Shown: piece after piece, positions 27,942 through 37,221 of the stretch
Layout of the letters: each line of letters opens with the position of its first letter
Position numbering within the stretch: position 1 is the stretch's first letter
NCBI RefSeq assembly: GCF_028689295.1
Contig: NZ_JAQTWL010000006.1
Coordinates: 1 to 64,000 of the forward strand
Reading direction: 5' to 3'
From: Rhodoferax sp.
Lineage (GTDB): Bacteria; Pseudomonadota; Gammaproteobacteria; Burkholderiales; Burkholderiaceae_C
Length of the DNA stretch: 64,000 bases
Notes under the pieces: generated by a model
Database searches by the model: none
What the model saw: only the letters and a program-made list of their open reading frames with translations
Told to the model about the DNA's origin: nothing
Program-made: the position numbers and the translations under genes

Positions 27942-29384
27942 ATGAATCCACGCGAGCAGCGCTCGCTGTTTGGCGAGATCCTGGACTGGATGCTCACGCC
28001 ACTGCTGCTGGTGTGGCCGCTGAGCCTGGTCGTGACCTGGCTGGTGGCGCAAAACATTGCCGGCAAGCCGTTCGACCGCGCCCTCGAATACAACGTGCGC
28101 GCCATGGCGCAGCTCATCACCGTCGAGCGCGGTCACGCCAAATTTTCGCTGCCGCGCCCCGCGCGCGAATTGCTGCGCGCCGATGATTCCGACACGGTCT
28201 ATTACCAGGTGCTGGGCCCGCGCAGCGAATTGCTCAGCGGCGAGGGCGACCTGCCGTCGCCACCGCTGGTCGAGCCGGTGGTGCTCGACCAGGTTCGCTT
28301 GCGCGATGACGTGGTCAAGGGCTTTGACGTCAAGGTGGCTTATTTGTGGGTCAATGTCTCGGGGCCGGACACCCGACCGGCACTGGTGCAGGTCGCCGAG
28401 ACCATGGAAAAACGCTCGGTACTGGCTACCGAAATCGTCAAGGGCGTGATGCTGCCGCAGTTTTTCATTTTACCGCTGGCCGTGCTGCTAGTATGGCTGG
28501 CGCTGGTGCAGGCCATCAAGCCGCTGCACCAGCTCGAGGAGCGCATCCGCGCCCGCAAGCCAGATGACCTGAGCCCGATCGATGCGCAGGCGGTGCCGGT
28601 GGAGGTGGCCCCCCTGGTCGATTCGGTGAACGACCTGCTGTTGCGCCTGACCGACTCGATTGCCACCCAAAAACGCTTTCTCGCCGATGCCGCCCACCAG
28701 CTCAAAACGCCATTGGCGGGGCTCCGCATGCAAGCCGAGATCGCCCAGCGCGAAGGCGCCAGCGCCGACGACCTGAAGCATTACCTGCGCCAAATCGGCC
28801 GCGCCAGCATCCGCGCCACCCATAGCGTCAACCAGTTGCTGGCGTTGGCACGAGCCGAAAGCAGTGGCTCTGCCATGCCGCGCGAGGTGTGCGATCTGGC
28901 CGAGTTGACCATGTCGGTGGTGCGCGACAGTGTGCCCCGCGCGCTGGAAAAACACATTGATCTGGGTTATGAAGGCACACAACCCGGCACCCCCAGCTGC
29001 ACCGTGCTGGGCAACTCCACGCTACTCAAGGAAATGGTGCGCAACCTGGTTGACAACGCCATCAACTACACCCCGTCGAGTCTGGACAAGCCCGGCGTGA
29101 TCACAGTCCGCGTGCTTACCGACCCATTCGGTCACATCCTGGTGCTGCAGGTCGAGGACTCGGGTCCGGGCGTGCCCGAAGCGGAGCGCGAGCTGATTTT
29201 TCAGCCCTTTTACCGAGCTCTGGGAACCGAAGCCGACGGCTCGGGTCTGGGCCTGCCGATCGTTCTCGAAATTGCCCAGCAGCACAACGCCAGTGTCAGC
29301 CTGGAAGAAACGCACCCTGGTCAGACTCCGGCTGGCGCACGCTTTGTCGTGCGCTTCAACGCCTATGCCAGCGACTCGGTTTAA
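27942..29384 (+). CDS. Sensor histidine kinase (TctE/QseC-like)
   Basis: The 480-residue membrane kinase has transmembrane helices at about 17-38 and 172-190, flanking a periplasmic domain of about 130 residues. A HAMP-like linker follows. The phosphorylated His252 lies in ADAAHQLKTPLAGLRMQAE. The ATPase domain has the N box (NLVDNAINYTP) and the G boxes (VEDSGPGVP, GSGLGLPIV). The periplasmic domain is of the 2CSK_N type seen in TctE, which in other bacteria senses tricarboxylates. A GTG 6 bases upstream could also start it. Confidence 0.92.
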   Translation: MNPREQRSLFGEILDWMLTPLLLVWPLSLVVTWLVAQNIAGKPFDRALEYNVRAMAQLITVERGHAKFSLPRPARELLRADDSDTVYYQVLGPRSELLSGEGDLPSPPLVEPVVLDQVRLRDDVVKGFDVKVAYLWVNVSGPDTRPALVQVAETMEKRSVLATEIVKGVMLPQFFILPLAVLLVWLALVQAIKPLHQLEERIRARKPDDLSPIDAQAVPVEVAPLVDSVNDLLLRLTDSIATQKRFLADAAHQLKTPLAGLRMQAEIAQREGASADDLKHYLRQIGRASIRATHSVNQLLALARAESSGSAMPREVCDLAELTMSVVRDSVPRALEKHIDLGYEGTQPGTPSCTVLGNSTLLKEMVRNLVDNAINYTPSSLDKPGVITVRVLTDPFGHILVLQVEDSGPGVPEAERELIFQPFYRALGTEADGSGLGLPIVLEIAQQHNASVSLEETHPGQTPAGARFVVRFNAYASDSV

Positions 29385-29821
29385 CGGGCTGCCCCGTCGT
29401 CCGTGCAGGCTTCAAGCACAAGGCCGGACATGACAGCCCCGAGATCTGGCAACTGCGCTTGCAGGGCTTGATCCAGGGCGGGCAAACGCAAGCGCCAACC
29501 TTTATCAGCCTCGACCTCCTGCAACAGCCAGCTTTCTGGTGACCATGACGCTTCCAGCAGGGCGCGCACCGCGTCGGCTTGAGCCTGGTTCAGCGGCCCC
29601 GATTGCAGGCAAACAGTGGGCTCAGGCGCAACGGCCAAGGGCGGCTGCCCCTCAGCGGCGCGCAACACGGTGATGGCCTCAGGGTGAATTTGCTGCGCCA
29701 GGCGCTGTGGCTCGCGCTGTTGCGTCGGACCAAAACCATAGGGCAGCAACCAACCCTCGCCCCAAGCCCAATACAGGGTATTGAGCAGCAGCAATAGCCA
29801 GGCAAGCGTGCGCCACTTCAT
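29381..29821 (-). CDS. Small SPOR-like membrane-anchored protein
   Basis: The 146-residue protein has an N-terminal signal anchor (WRTLAWLLLLLNTLYWAWG) and a C-terminal half. A conserved-looking VCLQSGPLNQAQADAVRALL resembles the start of a SPOR-type fold, but I cannot confirm SPOR function. Its ATG overlaps the birA stop (ATGA), so it is translationally coupled to birA. In related genomes birA is often followed by coaX; here this small gene takes that place. Its stop overlaps that of the convergent kinase gene by 4 bases. Confidence 0.7.
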   Translation of the reverse strand: MKWRTLAWLLLLLNTLYWAWGEGWLLPYGFGPTQQREPQRLAQQIHPEAITVLRAAEGQPPLAVAPEPTVCLQSGPLNQAQADAVRALLEASWSPESWLLQEVEADKGWRLRLPALDQALQAQLPDLGAVMSGLVLEACTDDGAAR

Positions 29822-30657
29822 GCGTCGGGCTCACAGTGGTAATAGCATGGGCCGGGCTGGGCGCGCACGCTGACCTCGGCGCTGTTGATGCGCTGCACAC
29901 CCTGTGCGCCAGCCACCCGCAGGGCGCCGCTGGCGTCCACGCCCTGCGCCACCCCCCGCATACCGTCACTGAGCGTGACCGGCACTTGCGCCAGTGCATC
30001 GCGGGCGTTGAAAGCGCTCTGGAAAGGTGCAAAACCATACGCCTCGAACCTCTGCACGTTCTGCACCAGCGGTGCCGCAATACTTGACAACGCCTTCGCC
30101 GCGTCCACATCGGGCAGCAACTCACGCAGGCCGACCGGCGCGGTGGACAGGCCAGCCACGTCGGGGGTTTGCAGGTTGAGCCCGACGCCAATCACCACGT
30201 AACGACCGGCGCTGGTCTCGCCCCAATTGGCGGTCTCGATCAGAATGCCGGCCAGCTTGCGGTCATGCCACCACAGGTCGTTGGGCCACTTGAGGCGAAT
30301 ATCGGGATGCAGGCTCTGCGCCACGCTCAAGCCCACCGCCAGCGACAGGCCAGACCAGTCGGCAGGGGCCAGGTTCAGGCCCAATGAAAAAGTCAGCGCC
30401 TGGCTCCGCTGGCCAGTCGGCTGCGCGCCGCTATGCCATTGCCGCCCCATGCGGCCACGCCCGGCGGTTTGCTGCTCGGCCACCAGCAGCACGGGGTCCG
30501 GGCGGCCGGCGCGGGCGCGGCGCATCAACTCGGAATTGGTCGAATCCACTTCGGGCAAGACCTCCACGGTAAAACCCGGCAGGGCAGGGGCCACTGCTTC
30601 CCAAATAGCCTCGGCGGGCCAGCGCACGGGGGTCAGCGGAGCGCGCGTGATGGCCAT
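29818..30657 (-). CDS. birA: Biotin--[acetyl-CoA-carboxylase] ligase, monofunctional
   Basis: The enzyme attaches biotin to the carboxyl carrier protein. The 279-residue product has EVDSTNSELMRRA, the ligase motif AEQQTAGRGRMGRQW, KWPNDLWWHDRKLAGILIE and VIGVGLNLQ. No N-terminal DNA-binding domain is present, so it does not act as a biotin repressor. The SET-domain gene lies 3 bases upstream on the same strand. Confidence 0.93.
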   Translation of the reverse strand: MAITRAPLTPVRWPAEAIWEAVAPALPGFTVEVLPEVDSTNSELMRRARAGRPDPVLLVAEQQTAGRGRMGRQWHSGAQPTGQRSQALTFSLGLNLAPADWSGLSLAVGLSVAQSLHPDIRLKWPNDLWWHDRKLAGILIETANWGETSAGRYVVIGVGLNLQTPDVAGLSTAPVGLRELLPDVDAAKALSSIAAPLVQNVQRFEAYGFAPFQSAFNARDALAQVPVTLSDGMRGVAQGVDASGALRVAGAQGVQRINSAEVSVRAQPGPCYYHCEPDA

Positions 30658-30660
30658 CGC

Positions 30661-31131
30661 CTAGCGCCGCTTGGGTGCCAGCAGGGTGCCGCGACACGTG
30701 GCGGCGCCGCACCAGCAGGGATATTCAGCCTTGAGCTTTTTGGTGTAGCGCTCGTCGATGATCAGGCCGTAGTCGTAGTTGAGCTCTTCACCGGCGGCAA
30801 TGTCGCGCAGCGCCTTGATGAAAATGCGGCCATCCTCCTCGTCAGCCTCGCAATTGGGATCACAGGCATGGTTGATCCAGCGCGACGAATTGCCGCCATA
30901 CAGGGCGTCGATGACTCGGGTTTCGTCAATGTGAAAGTAAAACGTGTGGTTGGGGTTCTGCGGGTCATGCGGGTGCCGCGCCTGGGCTTCTTCCCAGGTG
31001 ATGACCTCGCCCACGTATTCGATCAGGGTGTCGCCCGCCGCAATGTCCTGCACGGCATAGACCCCCTTGCCATGGATGCCGGAGCGGCGAACCTGGAGTC
31101 GGCGGGGATTAGTGGACGATTTTTTTGGCAC
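30661..31131 (-). CDS. SET-domain protein lysine methyltransferase-like protein
   Basis: The product is about 156 residues, consisting almost only of a SET domain. [17 protein letters not shown] opens the fold, SSRWINHACDPNCEA is the NHxCxPN pseudoknot block that binds S-adenosylmethionine, and ELNYDYG holds the catalytic tyrosine. A post-SET zinc cluster (CWCGAATCRG) is intact. I start it at the GTG 31131 because no ATG fits; the start is uncertain and no strong ribosome site is seen. Bacterial SET proteins methylate lysines of chromatin-like or ribosomal proteins in a few cases; the substrate here is unknown. It is divergent from topB. Confidence 0.85.
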   Translation of the reverse strand: MPKKSSTNPRRLQVRRSGIHGKGVYAVQDIAAGDTLIEYVGEVITWEEAQARHPHDPQNPNHTFYFHIDETRVIDALYGGNSSRWINHACDPNCEADEEDGRIFIKALRDIAAGEELNYDYGLIIDERYTKKLKAEYPCWCGAATCRGTLLAPKRR

Positions 31132-31162
31132 GTTTGAAAATTTGGTATCGTGAACTCGTATG

Positions 31163-31180
31163 GGTGCGCGTGTGCGCACC
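31163..31180. other. Hairpin in the topB 5' leader
   Basis: GGTGCGC-GTGT-GCGCACC is a perfect 7-bp inverted repeat in the 99-base gap between the SET gene and topB. It could be an operator or an RNA hairpin in the leader; nothing decides between them. Confidence 0.45.
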
Positions 31181-31230
31181 TGCCTGTGTGCGCCCGCCCG
31201 TGCGAGCGCGAGAAAATGGATTGTAGTCAG

Positions 31231-34227
31231 ATGAAAACATTGATCATTGCTGAGAAACCTTCGGTCGCGCAAGACATCGTGCGCGCCCTGACACCGGTGT
31301 CGGGCAAGTTCGAGAAGCACGACGAGCATTTCGAGAACGACACCCATGTGGTGACCAGCGCGGTTGGCCACCTGGTGGAAATCCAGGCGCCCGAGGCCTT
31401 TGACGTGAAACGCGGCAAGTGGAGTTTTGCCCACCTGCCGGTGATTCCGCCGCACTTCGACCTCAAGCCCGTTGACAAGACCAAGACGCGGCTCAATGCC
31501 GTGGTCAGGCTGGCCAAGCGCAAGGATGTGGGCCAGCTCATCAACGCCTGTGACGCCGGGCGCGAGGGCGAACTGATCTTCCGGCTGATCGAGCAGTACG
31601 CCTTCGGCAACGAAGATGCCGCTCTACCTCATGTCAAGACGCAGCGCAAGCCGGTGAGCCGCCTGTGGTTGCAAAGCATGACGCCGCAAGCGATTCGCGA
31701 CGGCTTTGACGCGCTGCGCAGCAACGCCCAGATGCAGCCCCTGGCCGACGCCGCGCGCTGCCGCAGCGAGGCCGACTGGCTGGTCGGCATCAACGGCACG
31801 CGCGCCTTGACCGCCTTCAACTCGCGTGACGGCGGCTTCTTTTTGACCACCGTGGGCCGGGTGCAAACGCCGACCTTGAGCGTGGTGGTGGAACGCGAGG
31901 AACAGATCCGCAAATTCATCAGCCGCGACTACTGGGAGATCCACGCCACTTTTGCCGCCCAGGCCGGTGACTACCCTGCCAAGTGGTTCGAACCCGGCTG
32001 GAAACGCGCGGCTGCCAATGCAGCTGCAGGCAACGACGAGGTGGACGCCGAACTCAAGGCCGACCGCGTCTGGACGCAGCGCGAGGCAAAGCAAATTGCC
32101 GATGCCGTGCGCGGCCAGCAGGCCAGTGTGACGGAGGAGAGCAAGCCGACGACCCAGGTGTCGCCATTGCTGTTCGACCTGACCAGTTTGCAGCGCGAGG
32201 CCAATGGCAAATTTGGTTTCAGCGCCAAGACCACGCTGTCGATTGCGCAAAGCCTGTACGAACGCCACAAGGCCCTGACCTACCCGCGGACCGACTCGCG
32301 CGCGCTGCCCGAAGACTATGTGCCGGTGGTTAAACAGACCTTCGAGATGCTGGCGGGTAGCGGCATGAAGCACCTGGCACCCCACGCGCTCACCGCACTC
32401 AACAACAACTACGTCCGCCCGAGCAAACGCATTTTTGACAACGCCAAGGTCCGCGACCACTTTGCCATCATCCCGACGCTGCAAGCGCCGCACGGCTTGA
32501 GTGAAACCGAGCAAAAGATTTACGACCTGGTGGTGCGCCGCTTCATGGCGGTTTTTTTCCCGGCCGCCGAGTACCAGGTCACGACCCGCATCTCCAAGGT
32601 GCTGGAGCACAGTTTCAAGACCGAAGGCAAGGTGCTGGTGAAGCCGGGCTGGCTGGCCATTTACGGCAAGGAGGCGGTTGACGAAGTCGAGGGCGGCAAA
32701 GACGGCGACAAGGGCCAAAACCTGGTGCCGGTGGCACCGGGCGAGCAGGTCAAAGCCGAAACGGTCGAGCCCAAAGCGCTGAAAACCCGACCCCCGGCGC
32801 GCTACACCGAAGCCACTCTGCTCGGTGCCATGGAAGGTGCCGGCAAAACTGTGGAAGACGACGAGCTGCGCGAGGCCATGCAGGAAAAAGGCCTGGGCAC
32901 ACCTGCCACCCGCTCCAGCATCATCGAGGGCCTGATTTCGGAGGCCTACATGCACCGCGAGGGCCGGGAACTGATCCCTACCGCCAAGGCCTTCCAGTTG
33001 ATGACCCTGCTGCGCGGCCTCGACGTGCAGGAACTCACCAAGGCCGAGCTCACCGGCGAATGGGAATTCAAGCTGGCGCAAATGGAGCACGGCAAGCTCA
33101 AGCGCGAGACCTTCATGGCCGAGATTGCCGCCATGACGGAGCGCATGGTCAAGAAAGCCAAGGAATACGACCGCGACACGGTGCCAGGCGACTACGCCAC
33201 GCTGCACACCCCCTGCCCCAACTGCGGCGGCGTGGTGAAAGAAAACTACCGCCGCTACACCTGCACCGGAGCCGATGGCAAAAGTGACGGCTGCGGTTTT
33301 TCGTTTGGCAAGACACCGGCGGGCCGGACCTTCGAGCTAGCCGAGGTCGAGCAGTTTTTGCGCGACCGCAAGATCGGCCCCTTGAGCGGTTTCCGATCCA
33401 AGGCCGGCTGGCCATTCACCGCCGAGATGGTCATCAAGTTCGACGAGGAAACCAAAAACTACAAGCTGGAATTTGACTTTGGCGACGACAAGAAGGGCGA
33501 GGAATCGGGCGAACTGATCGATTTCTCCGCCCAGGAATCCTTGGGGCCCTGCCCGAAATGTGGTGCGCGGGTGTTCGAGCATGGCAAAAATTATGTCTGC
33601 GAAAAATCGGTGCCCACCGACGCCCAGGCAACGCCGAGCTGCGACTTCAAAACCGGCCAGATCATCCTCCAGCAGCCGATCGAGCGCACGCAAATGGTCA
33701 AGCTGCTGAGCACCGGCAAGACCGATTTGCTCGACAAGTTTGTCTCCATGCGCACCCGGCGCGCCTTCAAGGCCATGCTGGCCTGGGACCCGGCCGCTGG
33801 CAAGGTGAACTTCGAGTTTGCCCCAAGCAAATTCCCGCCGCGCAAAACCGCAGCCACACCGCTGACCAAAGCAGCAGTCGCCGCCAAGGCGGGTGCCACG
33901 GCGAAGGCTGCGGCGGCGAAAAAAACGGTGAAAGCACCAGCCAAAAAAGTGGCCAAGGCAGCCACCGCCAAAGTGCCGCGTAAAGCACCCGCCGCAGGCA
34001 GCGCGGGCTCAACACCCAGCGCCGCCCTGGCCGCAGTGATCGGTGCGGAACCCGTGGCGCGCACCCAAGTCATCAAGAAGCTGTGGGACTACATCAAGGC
34101 CAACAAGTTGCAGGATGCCACCAACAAGCGCGCCATCAATGCCGATGCCAAGCTGATGGCGGTCTTTGGCAAACCGCAGGTGACGATGTTTGAGCTGGCC
34201 GGGATTGTGGGCAAGCATTTGGTGTGA
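31231..34227 (+). CDS. topB: DNA topoisomerase III with C-terminal zinc ribbons and SWIB domain
   Basis: The 998-residue type IA topoisomerase begins MKTLIIAEKPSVAQDIVRAL with a Toprim domain (acidic residues in NACDAGREGELIFR). The catalytic Tyr351 is in ALTYPRTDSRALP. After the core come two zinc-ribbon-like blocks (CPNCGG near 660, CPKCGAR near 773). An Ala/Lys-rich histone-H1-like tail covers about 875-930. The last 65 or so residues (about 930-998) form a SWIB/MDM2-like domain (TQVIKKLWDYIKANKLQDA). The length far exceeds E. coli TopB (653). The start is the ATG just before the conserved N-terminus. Confidence 0.93.
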   Translation: MKTLIIAEKPSVAQDIVRALTPVSGKFEKHDEHFENDTHVVTSAVGHLVEIQAPEAFDVKRGKWSFAHLPVIPPHFDLKPVDKTKTRLNAVVRLAKRKDVGQLINACDAGREGELIFRLIEQYAFGNEDAALPHVKTQRKPVSRLWLQSMTPQAIRDGFDALRSNAQMQPLADAARCRSEADWLVGINGTRALTAFNSRDGGFFLTTVGRVQTPTLSVVVEREEQIRKFISRDYWEIHATFAAQAGDYPAKWFEPGWKRAAANAAAGNDEVDAELKADRVWTQREAKQIADAVRGQQASVTEESKPTTQVSPLLFDLTSLQREANGKFGFSAKTTLSIAQSLYERHKALTYPRTDSRALPEDYVPVVKQTFEMLAGSGMKHLAPHALTALNNNYVRPSKRIFDNAKVRDHFAIIPTLQAPHGLSETEQKIYDLVVRRFMAVFFPAAEYQVTTRISKVLEHSFKTEGKVLVKPGWLAIYGKEAVDEVEGGKDGDKGQNLVPVAPGEQVKAETVEPKALKTRPPARYTEATLLGAMEGAGKTVEDDELREAMQEKGLGTPATRSSIIEGLISEAYMHREGRELIPTAKAFQLMTLLRGLDVQELTKAELTGEWEFKLAQMEHGKLKRETFMAEIAAMTERMVKKAKEYDRDTVPGDYATLHTPCPNCGGVVKENYRRYTCTGADGKSDGCGFSFGKTPAGRTFELAEVEQFLRDRKIGPLSGFRSKAGWPFTAEMVIKFDEETKNYKLEFDFGDDKKGEESGELIDFSAQESLGPCPKCGARVFEHGKNYVCEKSVPTDAQATPSCDFKTGQIILQQPIERTQMVKLLSTGKTDLLDKFVSMRTRRAFKAMLAWDPAAGKVNFEFAPSKFPPRKTAATPLTKAAVAAKAGATAKAAAAKKTVKAPAKKVAKAATAKVPRKAPAAGSAGSTPSAALAAVIGAEPVARTQVIKKLWDYIKANKLQDATNKRAINADAKLMAVFGKPQVTMFELAGIVGKHLV

Positions 34228-34247
34228 GGTGGGGGAAAACGACCCCG

Positions 34248-34865
34248 CTATTGATCCAGCCAGCGGCAAATCGGCTGCCACTGGGCCAGATCCCGCGCCA
34301 CGCGCTCGAACGCCAGGTCGAACACGGTGAGGCCTCGAGCCGCCAGCTGGACGTAGTTTTGCGTGTCGCGCACATAGCCCAGCACCGGCAGGCCGGTGGC
34401 TTCCACAAAAGTGCGCAATTGCTCGGCGGCGCGGGTGCGCTCATCGACCCGCATGCCAACAATGCCAATATCAATTTTGGCGGCCCGGGCGCTCTCGGCT
34501 AGTTCATTCAAAAAATCCTGCGTGGCGAAGATGTCAAACACGCTGGGCTGCAGGGGCACCACCACTTTGTGCGCGCGCTTGAGGATTTCCTTGAGTCGTT
34601 TGCCGTGCAAACCTGCGGGGGTGTCCAGCACCACATGGGTGGTGCCCTTGGGTGGCTTGGCAATCTGGTCGTTGCCCAGTTCCCAACTGCGAATGGGCCG
34701 CGCCTGCTCCGGGCGCAAGGACAACCAGAGTTTGCTTGACTGCTGGCGGTCGGCATCTCCCAGCATCACAGGATGGTTTTGCCCGGCAAGATAGCCGGCG
34801 ATTTGGGTGGACAGGGTGGACTTGCCCACGCCTCCCTTGGGGTTGGCGACGACGATCACTGGCAT
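34248..34865 (-). CDS. ParA-family ATPase (orphan)
   Basis: The 205-residue protein has the deviant Walker A of ParA/MinD (ANPKGGVGKSTLSTQ) and the switch region VVLDTPAGL. A good ribosome site (CAGGAGG) precedes the ATG at 34865. No parB or parS-like gene lies nearby, so a chromosome-partition role is unlikely; orphan ParA proteins often position cellular machinery. It is convergent with topB, 20 bases apart, and divergent from the polyamine transporter operon. Confidence 0.88.
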   Translation of the reverse strand: MPVIVVANPKGGVGKSTLSTQIAGYLAGQNHPVMLGDADRQQSSKLWLSLRPEQARPIRSWELGNDQIAKPPKGTTHVVLDTPAGLHGKRLKEILKRAHKVVVPLQPSVFDIFATQDFLNELAESARAAKIDIGIVGMRVDERTRAAEQLRTFVEATGLPVLGYVRDTQNYVQLAARGLTVFDLAFERVARDLAQWQPICRWLDQ

Positions 34866-34947
34866 GGATGACACCTCCTGCAATTTGAATGGCAGATGTT
34901 AACGACAACAACGACCCACGGGAAAACCCTTTGACGGCCGTACAGCA

Positions 34948-34978
34948 TTGACATCAAAATGTCACCTCACAGTCATAC
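34948..34978 (+). promoter_or_regulatory. Possible promoter/operator of the polyamine transporter operon
   Basis: TTGACA at 34948-34953 is a consensus -35 box. A weak -10 (TCATAC) lies about 19 bases further on. Overlapping the -35 box is a perfect palindrome, TGACAT-CAAA-ATGTCA (34949-34964), which could bind a regulator. It lies about 100 bases before the first gene. Confidence 0.4.
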
Positions 34979-35050
34979 CATGCCCGTCTCAGCCGTGCGC
35001 GGCTGATTCGTTTTCTCAACTCACTTTGACCAACCCAAGGAATGTCATCC

Positions 35051-36118
35051 ATGAAAATTCGCTACTCATTGATCGCTGCTGGCGTTGTCGCCTTCGGTGT
35101 CGGCGGCTCTGCCGTGGCACAGGAAAAAACCCTGCGACTGCTGACCTGGGCCGACTACGCCCCCACCGATGTGGTGGCGCAGTTTGAAAAAGAAAGCGGC
35201 TACAAAGTCGAACTGACCCTGTCCAATAACGAAGAAATGATCTCCAAACTGCGCGCCACAGGTGGTGCAGGCTTTGACTTGGCCCAACCTTCACAAGACC
35301 GCATCACCGGCCCGCAGCAGGAGTTTGGAATTTACAAGCCGATGGACCTGAGCAAGCTAAAAAGTGAGCTGTTCATCCCGTCGATGCTGGAAGCCACCAA
35401 GAAAAACACCACACTGGCGGGCAAGGTGTACGGCCTGCCGCACATCTGGGGTACCGATGGCCTGGTGGTCAACACCAGCCTCACCAAAATGGCCGACTAC
35501 GCGGACCTGTGCCGCGCTGACGTCAAGGGCAAAACCGCCGTGCGCCTGAAACGCCCGACCCTGCTGGCCTTTGCCTTTGCTGCGGGCAAGGACCCGTTTG
35601 CCTTGTACGGCAACCCCAAGGCCTACGCTTCGCTGATGGATGAGGTGGGCAAGACCGTCATCGCCTGCAAGCCCAACCTGAAGTTCTTCTGGGACAACAA
35701 GGACCAGTTGCTCAACGGCATGCGCACCGGCGAGATCGTCGGCGCCATGATGTGGGACACCGGCGGCTGGAAGCTCAATGGCGAAAAGGCTGAAATCCAG
35801 TTCATCGCGCCCAAGTCCGGGGCGCTGGGCTGGATCGACACCTTTGCCCTGCCGGCCAAGGGCAAGAATGACGCCGCAGCCTACGCCTGGATCAACTTCA
35901 ACATGCGCCCCGAAATTGCGGCCCGCGTGGCCAAATCGGCTGGCAACTTCACCGGCTCCAAAGGTGCTGACCAATTGATGGACGCCAAGCTGAAAGCCCA
36001 GTTTGCCGCCAGCTTCCCCGAAGCCGCGCTGAAAAATGTCAAGTGGTACCCCGCCGTGCCCGCTGGCATTGAAGACATCGAAGGCCGCGTGCTGGACCGC
36101 ATCAAAGCGGCCAACTGA
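35051..36118 (+). CDS. Polyamine-type ABC transporter, periplasmic binding protein
   Basis: The 355-residue product has a cleavable signal peptide (about 1-24, ending GGSAVAQ) followed by KTLRLLTWADYAPTDVVAQF, the PotD/PotF family opening. The closing DIEGRVLDRIKAAN is also typical. I chose the ATG at 35051 because AAGGA lies 10 bases before it; the ATG at 35042 is too close to that site. The substrate is probably putrescine or spermidine, but related proteins bind other amines. First gene of a four-gene operon. Confidence 0.88.
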   Translation: MKIRYSLIAAGVVAFGVGGSAVAQEKTLRLLTWADYAPTDVVAQFEKESGYKVELTLSNNEEMISKLRATGGAGFDLAQPSQDRITGPQQEFGIYKPMDLSKLKSELFIPSMLEATKKNTTLAGKVYGLPHIWGTDGLVVNTSLTKMADYADLCRADVKGKTAVRLKRPTLLAFAFAAGKDPFALYGNPKAYASLMDEVGKTVIACKPNLKFFWDNKDQLLNGMRTGEIVGAMMWDTGGWKLNGEKAEIQFIAPKSGALGWIDTFALPAKGKNDAAAYAWINFNMRPEIAARVAKSAGNFTGSKGADQLMDAKLKAQFAASFPEAALKNVKWYPAVPAGIEDIEGRVLDRIKAAN

Positions 36119-36120
36119 TT

Positions 36121-37218
36121 TTGACGGCGCAGCCTGACCTGCAGGCCACCCGCGTGGCCAAGCACTACGGTGCTTTCCGCGCGGTGGACGAACTCTCTTT
36201 CAGCGTCGCGCGCGGCAGCTTTTTCTCCATCCTCGGCCCCTCGGGCTGCGGCAAGACCACGCTGCTGCGTATGATTGCGGGCTTTTTGGAGCCCGACGCC
36301 GGTGACATCCAGATCGGTGGCAAAGCCATGAACGGTGTGTCGCCCAACCAGCGCCCGGTCAACATGGTGTTTCAACACCTGGCGCTGTTCCCGATGATGA
36401 ACGTGGGCGAGAACGTGGGTTACGGTCTGGCGCGCCGCGGTATTGCCAAAGACGAAATCAAGCGCCGGGTGGGCGAGATGCTGGAGCGCGTCAGCCTGCC
36501 AGGCGCCCAAACCAAGCGGGTTGAACAGCTCTCGGGCGGACAAAAACAGCGCGTGGCGATTGCCCGCAGCCTGGTGCTGGAGCCCACGCTGCTGCTGCTT
36601 GACGAGCCGCTGGGCGCGCTGGATTTGAAACTGCGCGAGCACATGAAGATCGAGCTGAAAGCTTTGCAGGCGGCCTTTGGCACCACCTTTGTCTACATAA
36701 CGCACGACCAGTCCGAAGCGCTGGTGCTGTCAGACCATGTGGCGGTGATGAACGCCGGCCGCTTCGAGCAGGTCGGCACGCCGCAGCAGCTCTATTACGA
36801 GCCGCAAACGCCGTTTGTGGCGGGTTTTGTGGGCGCCAACAACCGCATCGCCGGTGTCGCCACCCAAGTCGACGGCCTTGGAGTGACCGTGACCAGTCCT
36901 GAGGGCTTGGTGATCCCGGCGCGCGCCATCGGCAAGGTGACCCGGGGCGACACAGTCGAGGCTTTTGTGCGACCCGAGGTGGCGCGCCTGGCGCGCAACG
37001 CCGCGGTGTTGCTGGACGCCGGCTTGCCGACTTTTAGCGCCCGCGTGGACAGCCTGCTGTTTGACGGCGCCAATTCGGCGGTGCTGCTGCGCGAGGCCCA
37101 GTCCAACACCGAATTCCGCATCGCCTTGCCGCAAACTGGCGAGTTCGCCGACCTGAGCGTCGGTGAAACCGTGACCTTCGGGTTCGACGCGCAACGCGCG
37201 GTGTGTTTTGCCAGTTGA
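36121..37218 (+). CDS. Polyamine-type ABC transporter, ATP-binding protein
   Basis: The 365-residue ATPase has Walker A GPSGCGKTTLLR, signature LSGGQKQRVAIARS, Walker B LLLLDEPLGALDLK and the switch ITHDQSEAL. A C-terminal TOBE domain (about 270-365) follows. This is the PotA/PotG pattern. The start is a TTG 2 bases after the preceding stop with no clear ribosome site, which implies translational coupling; a GTG 12 codons in is an alternative. Confidence 0.9.
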   Translation: MTAQPDLQATRVAKHYGAFRAVDELSFSVARGSFFSILGPSGCGKTTLLRMIAGFLEPDAGDIQIGGKAMNGVSPNQRPVNMVFQHLALFPMMNVGENVGYGLARRGIAKDEIKRRVGEMLERVSLPGAQTKRVEQLSGGQKQRVAIARSLVLEPTLLLLDEPLGALDLKLREHMKIELKALQAAFGTTFVYITHDQSEALVLSDHVAVMNAGRFEQVGTPQQLYYEPQTPFVAGFVGANNRIAGVATQVDGLGVTVTSPEGLVIPARAIGKVTRGDTVEAFVRPEVARLARNAAVLLDAGLPTFSARVDSLLFDGANSAVLLREAQSNTEFRIALPQTGEFADLSVGETVTFGFDAQRAVCFAS

Positions 37219-37221
37219 GCC

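Noticed and set aside
31624-33207. 527-codon open frame on the minus strand
   Set aside because: It lies wholly antisense to topB, its composition mirrors the codon structure of topB, and it resembles no known protein.
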